Shown: in pieces, positions 18,304 through 25,754 of the stretch
How positions within the stretch are numbered: position 1 is the first letter of the stretch
Layout: every line of letters starts with the position of its first letter
Source of the DNA: Thiomonas sp. FB-6
Lineage (GTDB): Bacteria > Pseudomonadota > Gammaproteobacteria > Burkholderiales > Burkholderiaceae_C
Reading direction: 5' to 3'
Assembly: GCF_000377645.1 (NCBI RefSeq)
Contig: NZ_KB898492.1
Coordinates: 1 to 49,493, forward strand
DNA length: 49,493 bases
The notes under the pieces: model-generated
What the model was told of the DNA's origin: nothing
Seen by the model: the letters and a program-made list of their open reading frames with translations, nothing else
The model's database searches: none
Translations under genes and position numbers: made by a program

Positions 18304-19625
18304 TGCGAGCCGAACTCGAAATGCTGGCGCAGGCCGGCGGCATCGGGCAGGCCCCGGCGCAATTGCCAGCCCTGCGCTTTCTCACCGCCGGCAGCGTGGA
18401 CGACGGCAAGAGCACGTTGATCGGGCGCCTGCTGCTGGACAGCCGCGCGCTGCTGGCCGACCAGCTCGCCGCGGTCGGGCACGGCAGCGACGCCTCGCTG
18501 CTGGCACAGCTCACCGACGGGCTGGAGGCCGAGCGCGAGCAGGGCATCACCATCGACGTGGCCTATCGCTACTTCGCCACGCCGCGGCGCAAGTTCATCA
18601 TCGCCGACGCCCCCGGGCACGAGCAGTACACCCGCAACATGGTCACCGCGGCCGCCGGCAGCGATTGCGCGGTGGTGCTGGTGGACGTGACCAAGCTGGA
18701 CTTCGCGCGGGGGCGCCCGCGCCTGCTGCCGCAGACCCGACGGCATGCGCTGCTCGCGCATCTTCTGCGCGTGCGCTCCATCGTGTTCGCGGTGAACAAG
18801 CTCGACGCCGTGGACGACGCGCGCGCCGTGTTCGAGGCCGTGCGCGAATCCCTGCTGGAATTCGCCGACGGCGCCGGCATCGTGCCGGCCGGGGTGATTC
18901 CGATTTCCGCGCTGCGCGCGGACAACGTCGCCTCCCCCAGCGAGCACTGGCCGTGGTGGACCGGCCCGACGCTGCTGCGCCTGCTCGAGGGCCTGCCGGC
19001 CGGCGAGGGCGCCGCCGACGGCTCGCTGCTGTTGCCGGTGCAGTACGTGGCTCGCGGGCACGACGCCGAGGGGCACCCGCGACGCGTGTTCTGGGGCCGC
19101 CTGGCGCGCGGGGAACTGCGTGTGGGCCAGCGCGTGCGCGTGCACTCCAGCGGGCAGACGGCGCAGGTGCGCGAGCTCTGGCAGGCGGGGGAACGCGTGG
19201 CGGAATGCCTGGCCGGAACCTCGGCCGGGCTGGTGCTGGACGCCCACGTCGACGTCTCGCGCGGCGACTGGTTCACCGATGCCGCACAGCCCCAGGAGGC
19301 AGCCAGCGAGTTCGACGCCACGCTGGCGTGGCTGGATCGCGATCCGGCCGTGGTCGGGCGCAAGTACTGGATCCGCCACGGCCACGCCTGGGTGGCCGCG
19401 CGCATCGTGCAGGTGCACGGGCGCCTGGACATCCACAGCCTGGAGCAGGTGCAGGCGCACAGCCTGGAGGCCAACGAGATCGGCAGGGTGCGCGTGCAGG
19501 CGCAGGCCGAGCTGCCGCTGAGCGACTATGCGCACAACCGCGTGGCCGGGGGCATGATCCTGGTCGATCCGCATTCGCACCGCACCAGCGGCGCGCTGCT
19601 CGTGGGCGCTCCGGCGCGCGCCTGA
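18303..19625 (+). CDS. cysN: Sulfate adenylyltransferase subunit 1 (GTPase)
   Basis: CysN is an elongation-factor-like GTPase that couples GTP hydrolysis to APS formation by CysD. The 440-residue protein has G1 GSVDDGKSTLIG, G3 DAPGHEQYTRNM and G4 NKLD, followed by two beta-barrel domains. It ends at the barrel domain with no C-terminal APS kinase (CysC) fusion. This agrees with an APS-reducing pathway that does not need PAPS. The G3-G4 segment contains a slightly unusual insert rich in Arg/Leu (ARGRPRLLPQTRRHALLAHLL), where CysN proteins normally read GVL.QT+RH. The start overlaps the cysD stop and the end overlaps cobA. Confidence 0.94.
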   Translation: MRAELEMLAQAGGIGQAPAQLPALRFLTAGSVDDGKSTLIGRLLLDSRALLADQLAAVGHGSDASLLAQLTDGLEAEREQGITIDVAYRYFATPRRKFIIADAPGHEQYTRNMVTAAAGSDCAVVLVDVTKLDFARGRPRLLPQTRRHALLAHLLRVRSIVFAVNKLDAVDDARAVFEAVRESLLEFADGAGIVPAGVIPISALRADNVASPSEHWPWWTGPTLLRLLEGLPAGEGAADGSLLLPVQYVARGHDAEGHPRRVFWGRLARGELRVGQRVRVHSSGQTAQVRELWQAGERVAECLAGTSAGLVLDAHVDVSRGDWFTDAAQPQEAASEFDATLAWLDRDPAVVGRKYWIRHGHAWVAARIVQVHGRLDIHSLEQVQAHSLEANEIGRVRVQAQAELPLSDYAHNRVAGGMILVDPHSHRTSGALLVGAPARA

Positions 19626-20368
19626 TGGGACGCGTGGCCTTTATCGGGGCGGGGCCGGGCGCGGCCGACCTGCTCACGCTGCGCGCGGCGCGCCTGCTGG
19701 CGAAGGCCGACGTGGTGCTGGTCGACGCGCTCGCCGGTGCCGAGCTGCGCGAGCTGGCACCCGAGGCGCGCTGGATCGACGTGGGCAAGCGCGGCTTCCG
19801 CGCCAGCACCGCGCAGGACGTGATCTGCGCGCTGCTCGTGCGCAGCGCGCGCGAGTACGGCCTGGTGGTGCGCCTCAAGGGCGGCGACCCCAGTGTGTTC
19901 GGCCGCCTGGACGAGGAATTGCGGGCACTGCACGCCGCCGGCATCGAGTTCGAGATCGTGCCCGGGGTCAGCGCGGCGCTGGCGGCCGCGGCCGATACCG
20001 CGCGGCCGCTGACCCGCCGCGGCAGGGGGCGCAGCGTGGCGCTGTGCACCGCGATGACCCGCGAGGGCAAGGTACAGGCAGGACGCAGCGCCGACACCGA
20101 GGTGTACTACATGGCCGGTTGCCGGCTGGGCGCGCTGGCGCGCGAACTGCAGGCCGCGGGCTGGCCCGCCGGCACGCCGGCCAGCGTGGTGTCGCGGGCC
20201 GGGTGCGCCGACATGCTGCAAAGCGACCACACGGTGGCCGAACTGGGGCGCGCGGCCCTGCTGCACGCCGGCAGGCCCAGCGTGGTGGTGGTGGGCGTGG
20301 GCGCCGAGCCGCTGGGGGCCTCGCGCACCGCGGGAGCACGACGCGCCCGCGCCGCAGCGCCCAGCTGA
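19625..20368 (+). CDS. cobA: Uroporphyrinogen-III C-methyltransferase (SUMT)
   Basis: It adds two methyl groups from SAM to uroporphyrinogen III to give precorrin-2, the first step to sirohaem. The 247-residue protein has the SUMT motifs VAFIGAGPGAADLLTLRA, VRLKGGDPSVFGR, EIVPGVSAALAA and YYMAG. It lacks the N-terminal dehydrogenase/ferrochelatase domain of CysG, so the remaining sirohaem steps must be encoded elsewhere. It is last in the cys operon, with its ATG overlapping the cysN stop, and serves sulfite reductase. A 41-bp gap separates it from the convergent xdhC gene. Confidence 0.92.
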   Translation: MGRVAFIGAGPGAADLLTLRAARLLAKADVVLVDALAGAELRELAPEARWIDVGKRGFRASTAQDVICALLVRSAREYGLVVRLKGGDPSVFGRLDEELRALHAAGIEFEIVPGVSAALAAAADTARPLTRRGRGRSVALCTAMTREGKVQAGRSADTEVYYMAGCRLGALARELQAAGWPAGTPASVVSRAGCADMLQSDHTVAELGRAALLHAGRPSVVVVGVGAEPLGASRTAGARRARAAAPS

Positions 20369-20409
20369 GCGCGCTTCGCCGGCGGCGGCCCCGCCGTGGC
20401 GCGGACGGC

Positions 20410-21411
20410 TCAGCCCACCGCGCAGATCGATGCCGACAGGCTCCAGTCCGTCAGCGGCTGCGAGACGTCGGCCCCGCGGCGGATGGCGGTCATCTCGGCC
20501 ACGATGCTGGCGGCGATCTCGGGCGGGGTGAGCCCGCCCAGGCGCAGGCCCACGGGCCCGCGCAGGCGCGCGGCCTGCTCGGGGCTGACGTCGAACTCCA
20601 GCAGGCGCTCGCGGCGCCTTTCATTGTTCACCCGCGAGCCCAGCGCGCCGACGTAGAAAGCCGGCGTGCGCAGCGCCTCCATCAGCGCCAGGTCGTCGAG
20701 CTTGGGGTCGTGGGTCAGCGCCACCACCGCGCTGGCCTCGTCCAGGCGCATGGCCAGCACCTCGTCGTCGGGCATGCGCGTGGACAGTTCCACCCCCGGC
20801 AGCGCGTCCCAGCCCTCGTGGTACTCGACCCTCGGCTCGCACACCGTCACGCGATAGTCCAGCATCACCGCCATCGAGGCCAGGTAGCGCGAGAGCTGGC
20901 CGCCGCCGATGATCAGCAGCCGCTGCCGCGGCCCGTGCACGGTACGCAGTTCGCGCCCGTCGTAGAACAGCTGGTCGCCGTGCTTGGCGCGCTGCAGGCG
21001 CACCGCTCCGGAGTCCAGCTCGACCACGCGCTCGGTGCGCTCGGCGGCCTCCACGCGGCGCAGCAGTTCGGCCGGCCAGGTGCTGTCGTTCAGCGGCTCC
21101 AGCACCACCTGCACGCTGCCGCCGCAGGGCAGGCCGAAGCGCTGGGCTTCCTCCGCGTTGCTGCCGTAGACGGTGGCCTCCGGCCGGTGCAGCGCCAGTT
21201 CGCCGGCGGCCACGCGCCGGATCAGGTCATCCTCGATGCAGCCGCCCGACAGCGAGCCGGCGACCTGCCCGTCGTCGCGGATGATCATCAGCGAGCCGGG
21301 AGGGCGCGGGGCCGAGCCCCAGGTGCGCACCACCGTGCCGAGCACTACCCGCCGGCCCGCGCCCAGCCAGTCCAGCGCGCTGCGGAGCACCTCGATGTCG
21401 ATGCTGTTCAT
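20410..21411 (-). CDS. xdhC: XdhC/CoxI-family molybdenum-cofactor maturation protein
   Basis: XdhC-family proteins bind molybdenum cofactor, promote its sulfuration and load it into xanthine dehydrogenase or related hydroxylases. The 333-residue protein has the N-terminal motif GSAPRPPGSLMII, then GSLSGGCIEDDLI. A C-terminal Rossmann-like domain follows (LLIIGGGQLSRYLASMA and TRMPDDEVL, ALTHDPKLDDLAL, YVGALGSR). No xdhA or xdhB is in the window, so its client enzyme is elsewhere. It lies directly downstream of a coxG-like gene in the same direction. The position near azgA and guaD suggests purine catabolism via xanthine. Confidence 0.88.
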   Translation of the reverse strand: MNSIDIEVLRSALDWLGAGRRVVLGTVVRTWGSAPRPPGSLMIIRDDGQVAGSLSGGCIEDDLIRRVAAGELALHRPEATVYGSNAEEAQRFGLPCGGSVQVVLEPLNDSTWPAELLRRVEAAERTERVVELDSGAVRLQRAKHGDQLFYDGRELRTVHGPRQRLLIIGGGQLSRYLASMAVMLDYRVTVCEPRVEYHEGWDALPGVELSTRMPDDEVLAMRLDEASAVVALTHDPKLDDLALMEALRTPAFYVGALGSRVNNERRRERLLEFDVSPEQAARLRGPVGLRLGGLTPPEIAASIVAEMTAIRRGADVSQPLTDWSLSASICAVG

Positions 21412-21436
21412 CGTCGCCTCCCCCTCGTGCGGGACG

Positions 21437-22117
21437 CTAGCGGCCGCGTCGGCCGAACAGGCCGGCGAACCAGGACTTGAGCAGGGCCCACAGGATGGCC
21501 AGGCCGTTGAGCTCGCCGGCCGAGGCCCGCGGTGCGGAGCCCGGCGCGGACGCGGAGGGCGGGGCGCCGGGCGGCGCGGCGCCCGCGGCAGCGGTCGCGG
21601 GAGTTGCGGGGGTTGCAGCGGATGCCGGCGCCGCCGCCGAGGCCTCCGAGGCCGCCGCCAGTTGCTGCGCCGCCTTCTGGAAGTTGGCGACGAACTGGCC
21701 CAGCAGCAGCTCCGAGACCTGCACCATCATGCGGGAGCCGAACTGCGCGAACTTGCCAGTGACCTCCACCCGCGCCTGGCCGTGCAGTGTCGATTGGCCC
21801 GGGGCGTCGGCGCTGGGCTCGAGCACCGCGTGCAGTTCCATGGACGCGGAGGAGCCGCCCTTGTCGGCCCCCTTGCCGCGCAGGGCCAGGCGGCGCGCGC
21901 CCGGGTCGAGTTCGAGCACGTCCACGGTGCCGCCGAACTGGGCCTGCGCAGGGCCCACCTTCACCTTCATCAGACCCTGGTAGCTGGTGTCCGAGTTCTG
22001 CTCGGTGATCTGCGCACCCGGCATGCAGCCGGCCACCGCGCGGATGTCGCTGAGCAGGCCCCATGCGCGCTCGGGGTCCACCTGCAGGGGGTAACGCTTG
22101 TCGATGGTGACTTCCAT
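21437..22117 (-). CDS. coxG: CoxG-like SRPBCC protein (CO dehydrogenase subunit G family)
   Basis: The 226-residue protein has an SRPBCC/CoxG domain in its first 150 residues (PLQVDPERAWGLLSDI, VAGCMPGAQI, YQGLMKVKVGPAQAQFGGTV). An Ala/Pro-rich linker and a hydrophobic C-terminal tail (LAILWALLKSWFAGLFG) follow. CoxG proteins anchor molybdenum hydroxylases to the membrane, and this tail would do so. The start at ATG 22117 begins at the domain edge (MEVTIDKRYPLQV); longer frames add no conserved sequence. It precedes xdhC, so the two probably serve the same molybdoenzyme. No coxMSL genes are present. Confidence 0.83.
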   Translation of the reverse strand: MEVTIDKRYPLQVDPERAWGLLSDIRAVAGCMPGAQITEQNSDTSYQGLMKVKVGPAQAQFGGTVDVLELDPGARRLALRGKGADKGGSSASMELHAVLEPSADAPGQSTLHGQARVEVTGKFAQFGSRMMVQVSELLLGQFVANFQKAAQQLAAASEASAAAPASAATPATPATAAAGAAPPGAPPSASAPGSAPRASAGELNGLAILWALLKSWFAGLFGRRGR

Positions 22118-22292
22118 GATCGTTTCGGAACCGGAAAGTGGGCGCCGTCGAGGGCCGGCAGGGCCCGCGGCGCGCGGACAACACGCGATGACGGGCCCAA
22201 GATTACCTGCCCGGGAGCAAGTGTGCATCGGATCCGTCGATTTCGCAGCCTGCTAGGCTACTCATCGCCCGCGAAACCGGAGGAGAACAAGA

Positions 22293-23591
22293 ATGAGTCT
22301 GCAATCCCTGTTCAAGCTGGGGGAGCACGGAACCGACGTGCGCACCGAGGTCATGGCCGGCGTGACGACCTTCCTGACCATGTCGTACATCATCTTCGTC
22401 AACCCGTCGATCCTGTCCACGACGGGGATGGACCACAACGCCGTGTTCGTCGCGACCTGCCTGGCGGCGGCGCTGGGCACCTTCATCATGGCCTTCGTCG
22501 CCAACTGGCCCGTCGGCCTGGCGCCGGGCATGGGGCTCAACGCCTTCTTCGCCTTCACCGTGGTCAAGGGCATGGGCTTCACCTGGGAGCAGGCGCTGGG
22601 CGCGGTGTTCATCTCGGGCTGCGTGTTCGTCGCGCTGACCATCACCGGGGTGCGACGCTGGCTGGTGGAGGGCATCCCGAAGTCCCTGCGCAGCGCCATC
22701 GCCGCCGGCATCGGCATGTTCCTGGCCATCATCGCGCTGTCGGGCGCGGGCATCGTCGTGGCCAACCCGGCCACCAAGGTCGGGCTGGGCGACCTGCACA
22801 GCCTGCCGGTGCTGCTGGCGGCGCTGGGATTCCTGCTGATCGCCGTGCTGGACTACTTCCGGCTGCGCGGGGCGATCCTCATCGGCATCCTCGCCGTGAC
22901 CGCGGCCAGCATGCTGCTGGGCCTGACCCACTTCCAGGGCATCGTGTCGGCCCCGCCGAGCATTTCCCCGACCCTGTTCAGGCTGGACATCCCCGGGGCG
23001 CTGCGCGGGGGCTTTTTCCACATCATCCTGGTGTTCGTGCTGGTGGAGATCTTCGACGCCACCGGCACCCTGACCGGGCTGGCGCGCAAGGCCGGCCTGC
23101 TCGACGGCGGGCGCGAGGAAGGCCTGGGCAGGGCGCTGTTCGCCGACAGCCTGGCGATCTTCTCCGGTTCGCTGCTGGGCACCAGTAGCACCACCGCCTA
23201 CATCGAGAGCGCCTCGGGCGTGCAGGCGGGCGGGCGCACGGGCCTGACCGCGCTGACCGTGGGCGTGCTGTTCCTGGCCGCGCTGTTCTTCGCCCCGCTG
23301 GCCGCCGTGGTGCCGCCCTGGGCCACGGCGCCGGCCTTGCTGTACGTGGCCGGGCTGATGATGCGCGAACTGCTGGAAATCGACTGGAGCGACGTCACCG
23401 AGGCGGTGCCCTCGGCGCTGGCCGCGCTGGTCATGCCCTTCACCTACTCGATCGCCAACGGCCTGGCCTTCGGCTTCATCGCCTATGCGGCGCTCAAGCT
23501 GTTCACCGGGCGCGCGCGCGAGGTGCACCCGGCGCTGTGGGTGGTGGCGGCGCTGTTCGTGCTGCGTTTCGTGCTGTTCCCTGCCGATTGA
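22293..23591 (+). CDS. azgA: NCS2-family purine permease, AzgA/PbuG type
   Basis: The 432-residue protein has about 12-14 membrane segments and AzgA hallmarks: TEVMAGVTTFLTMSYIIFVNP near the start, GLAPGMGLNAFFAF, and FDATGTLTGLARKAGL before GTSSTTAYIESASGV. The family takes up hypoxanthine, guanine or adenine by proton symport. The start has a strong GGAGGAG ribosome-binding site. Guanine deaminase follows with a four-base overlap, so guanine uptake and deamination are coupled. No purine riboswitch is recognisable in the 175 bp upstream; a -10-like TAGGCT lies near 22253. Confidence 0.93.
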   Translation: MSLQSLFKLGEHGTDVRTEVMAGVTTFLTMSYIIFVNPSILSTTGMDHNAVFVATCLAAALGTFIMAFVANWPVGLAPGMGLNAFFAFTVVKGMGFTWEQALGAVFISGCVFVALTITGVRRWLVEGIPKSLRSAIAAGIGMFLAIIALSGAGIVVANPATKVGLGDLHSLPVLLAALGFLLIAVLDYFRLRGAILIGILAVTAASMLLGLTHFQGIVSAPPSISPTLFRLDIPGALRGGFFHIILVFVLVEIFDATGTLTGLARKAGLLDGGREEGLGRALFADSLAIFSGSLLGTSSTTAYIESASGVQAGGRTGLTALTVGVLFLAALFFAPLAAVVPPWATAPALLYVAGLMMRELLEIDWSDVTEAVPSALAALVMPFTYSIANGLAFGFIAYAALKLFTGRAREVHPALWVVAALFVLRFVLFPAD

Positions 23592-24952
23592 GTCCGCGCG
23601 AAGCCTCCGCCCCTGCGATCGCGCCCGCGGCCGCGCCGGGGCGTGAGCGCGTCGCCTTGCGCGGCGACGTGCTTCACCTGCGCGCCGACCCCGGCGCGGC
23701 GGCCGAGGCGCCGCCTTGCGTCCATTTCGAGCCCGACGGCTGGCTGTTGGCCGAGGGCGGGCGCGTCGTGGAGCTGCGAGCGGCGGATGCGCCTCCCGAC
23801 CCGAGCTGGCCCCGCGAGGACTGGCGCGGGCACCTGCTGTTGCCCGGCTTCATCGACCTGCACGTGCACGCGCCGCAGCTCGACGTGATCGGCGCCTGGG
23901 GCGACGGGCTGCTGCGCTGGCTGGACGACTTCACCTACCCGGCCGAGGCGCGCTGGGCGGATGCGGAACACGCCCGCCGCGGGGCCGGGCGCTTCGTGCG
24001 CCAGTTGCTGGCGCACGGCACCACCAGCGCGATGGTCTTCCCCACCGTGCATCGCCACGGCGTCGACGCCCTGTTCGAGGCCGCGCGGGAGCAGGGCATG
24101 TGCCTGGTCAGCGGCAAGGTGCTGATGGACCGCAACGTCCCCGAGGCCCTGCGCGACGAGGTGACGCAGGCCGAGCGCGACTGCGTGGCGCTGATCGAAT
24201 CCTGGCACGGACGCGAGCGCCTGCGCTACGCGCTGACCCCGCGCTTCGCGCCGGCCTGCAGCGACGAGCAGCTGCGCATGTGCGCGCGCCTGCTGCGCAT
24301 CGAGCATCCCCGCGCCGGCGCGCCCTACCTGCAGACCCATGTGGCGGAGAACCGCGACGAGCTGCGCTGGGTGCGCGAGCTGTACCCGGCCAGCCGCAGC
24401 TACCTGGACGTATACGCCGGCTTCGGGCTGCTGGGCCGGCGCAGCGTGCTGGCGCACGGCATCTGGCTGGACGACGCCGACCGCGCCCTGCTCGCCGAGC
24501 GCGGCAGCACGCTGGCCTTCTCGCCGTCGTCCAACCTGTTCCTGGGCAGCGGCCTGTTCGACTGGGCGCGCGCCGACGCCGCCGGCGTGCGCGTGGCCGT
24601 GGCCAGCGACGTGGGGGCGGGCACCAGCCTGTGCCAGCTGCGCAGCGCGGCCGAGGCCTGCAAGGTGCTGGCGCTGCAGGGTACGCGCCTGAGCGCCTGG
24701 CGCGCCTTGTACGCGCTCACCCGCGGCGCCGCCGCGGCGCTGGAACTCGAGCCGGAGCTCGGGCATTTCGAGCCCGGTGCCTGGGCCGACGTGGTGGCCT
24801 GGCGCTGGGCCGCCGGCGAACTGCAGGAACACCGCCTGGGGCTCGCGCGCAGCCTGCACGAACGCCTGTACGCCTGGCTTCACATGGCCGACGAGCGCAA
24901 CGTGGCCGCTGTGTACGTGGCCGGCCGGCGGGTTCAGCACAGGCCGTCGTAG
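23588..24952 (+). CDS. guaD: Guanine deaminase
   Basis: It deaminates guanine to xanthine and ammonia in purine salvage and catabolism. The roughly 454-residue protein is an amidohydrolase with the metal-binding motif GFIDLHVHAPQLD. Also present are HGTTSAMVFPTVH, THVAENRDEL, AHGIWLDD, SPSSNLFLGSG and VASDVGAGTS, all in family order. The start is uncertain: TTG 23588 overlaps the azgA stop (TTGA) and gives a sensible N-terminus, while ATG 23537 would overlap azgA by 55 bp. The pairing with azgA and with xdhC opposite predicts a guanine to xanthine to urate route. Confidence 0.9.
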   Translation: MSPREASAPAIAPAAAPGRERVALRGDVLHLRADPGAAAEAPPCVHFEPDGWLLAEGGRVVELRAADAPPDPSWPREDWRGHLLLPGFIDLHVHAPQLDVIGAWGDGLLRWLDDFTYPAEARWADAEHARRGAGRFVRQLLAHGTTSAMVFPTVHRHGVDALFEAAREQGMCLVSGKVLMDRNVPEALRDEVTQAERDCVALIESWHGRERLRYALTPRFAPACSDEQLRMCARLLRIEHPRAGAPYLQTHVAENRDELRWVRELYPASRSYLDVYAGFGLLGRRSVLAHGIWLDDADRALLAERGSTLAFSPSSNLFLGSGLFDWARADAAGVRVAVASDVGAGTSLCQLRSAAEACKVLALQGTRLSAWRALYALTRGAAAALELEPELGHFEPGAWADVVAWRWAAGELQEHRLGLARSLHERLYAWLHMADERNVAAVYVAGRRVQHRPS

Positions 24953-25209
24953 CGCGCCAGCGCCGACAGGCTCAGGATCAGCGCGCGCCCGGGCTGCAGC
25001 CCCCAGCCCTGCGCGGCGGCGAGCAGCAGCGCCGCCGCGATCGCCTGCACGGCCATGCTGAGCATCTGGTAGGCCCCGGTGAGCGCCACGCGCGCCAGCC
25101 AGAAACGCGTGAAGCCGGGGATGCGCCAGACCGAGCGCTCGGGGGAGGCGGAGGATCCCGGAGCGGCAGGGGAGACGGGCGAGGTGGGCGGCAAGGGAGC
25201 GGGGGCCAT
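24934..25209 (-). pseudogene. Short MFS-like remnant or small membrane protein
   Basis: The 91-codon frame has a Pro/Ser-rich start, then WRIPGFTRFWLARVALTGAYQMLSMAVQ. This resembles the first helix of many MFS exporters (FRRFW.AR..S.LAYQML..AV). It runs straight into a second hydrophobic stretch, AIAAALLLAAAQGWGL, and ends 30 residues later, far short of a 400-residue transporter. The stop overlaps the guaD 3' end in convergent orientation. A decayed or internally deleted MFS gene is the best reading. A genuine two-helix small protein cannot be excluded. Confidence 0.45.
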
Positions 25210-25346
25210 CGTTCGCGGCCGGGCGAGGCCCTCATTGTGGGGGGGAACGGCCGGCCCTGCAGCGTGCCGCGCGGGCGCCCGGCCGGCCGGGCCTATGCTG
25301 TGGGCTGCGCGGCCATGCGCGGCCGCCTTCGCACCCTTCCTTGCGC

Positions 25347-25754
25347 ATGAGCCAGCCCGCAGACCGCGAATCCCCAAGCCCCGCGACCCCGGTCGCGGCG
25401 GACCCGGCCCCCGTGGCGCGCTTCCGGCTGCGCCTGACCCAGGGCGCGCGCATCGCCGTCGGGCCCGGGCGCATCGAACTGCTGGAAGCGGTGCGCGACG
25501 CGGGCTCGATCACCGCGGCCGCGCGCAGCCTGGACATGTCCTACCGGCGCGCGTGGATGCTGCTCGACGAGCTCAACCGCTGCCTGCGCGCCCCGGTGGT
25601 GGAGTCGGTGCATGGCGGCGCGCAGGGCGGCGGCAGCCGCCTGACCGAGACCGGGCTGGAACTGGTGCGCCTGTACCGGCGCATCGAGCACACCGCGGCG
25701 CGCGCCTGCCGCGGCGACATCGACGCGCTGACCGCCCTGCTGGGTACGCGCTAG
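25347..25754 (+). CDS. ModE-type N-terminal winged-helix regulator
   Basis: The 135-residue protein corresponds to the DNA-binding domain of ModE alone: ALLEAVRDAGSITAAARSLDMSYRRAW in variant form (here ELLEAVRDAGSITAA), then MLLDELNR and GGGSRLTETGLELV. The molybdate-binding TOBE/MOP domains are missing, as in many short ModE/MopB-like proteins. It probably regulates molybdate or molybdoenzyme genes, which fits xdhC and coxG nearby. ATG 25347 is preferred over a TTG two codons earlier; neither has a clear ribosome-binding site. Its 3' end overlaps the convergent GGDEF-EAL gene by four bases. Confidence 0.85.
   Translation: MSQPADRESPSPATPVAADPAPVARFRLRLTQGARIAVGPGRIELLEAVRDAGSITAAARSLDMSYRRAWMLLDELNRCLRAPVVESVHGGAQGGGSRLTETGLELVRLYRRIEHTAARACRGDIDALTALLGTR

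Noticed and set aside
22118-22292. Purine riboswitch upstream of azgA
   Set aside because: No aptamer-like pairing or conserved core is visible by eye, and purine riboswitches are rare in this group.
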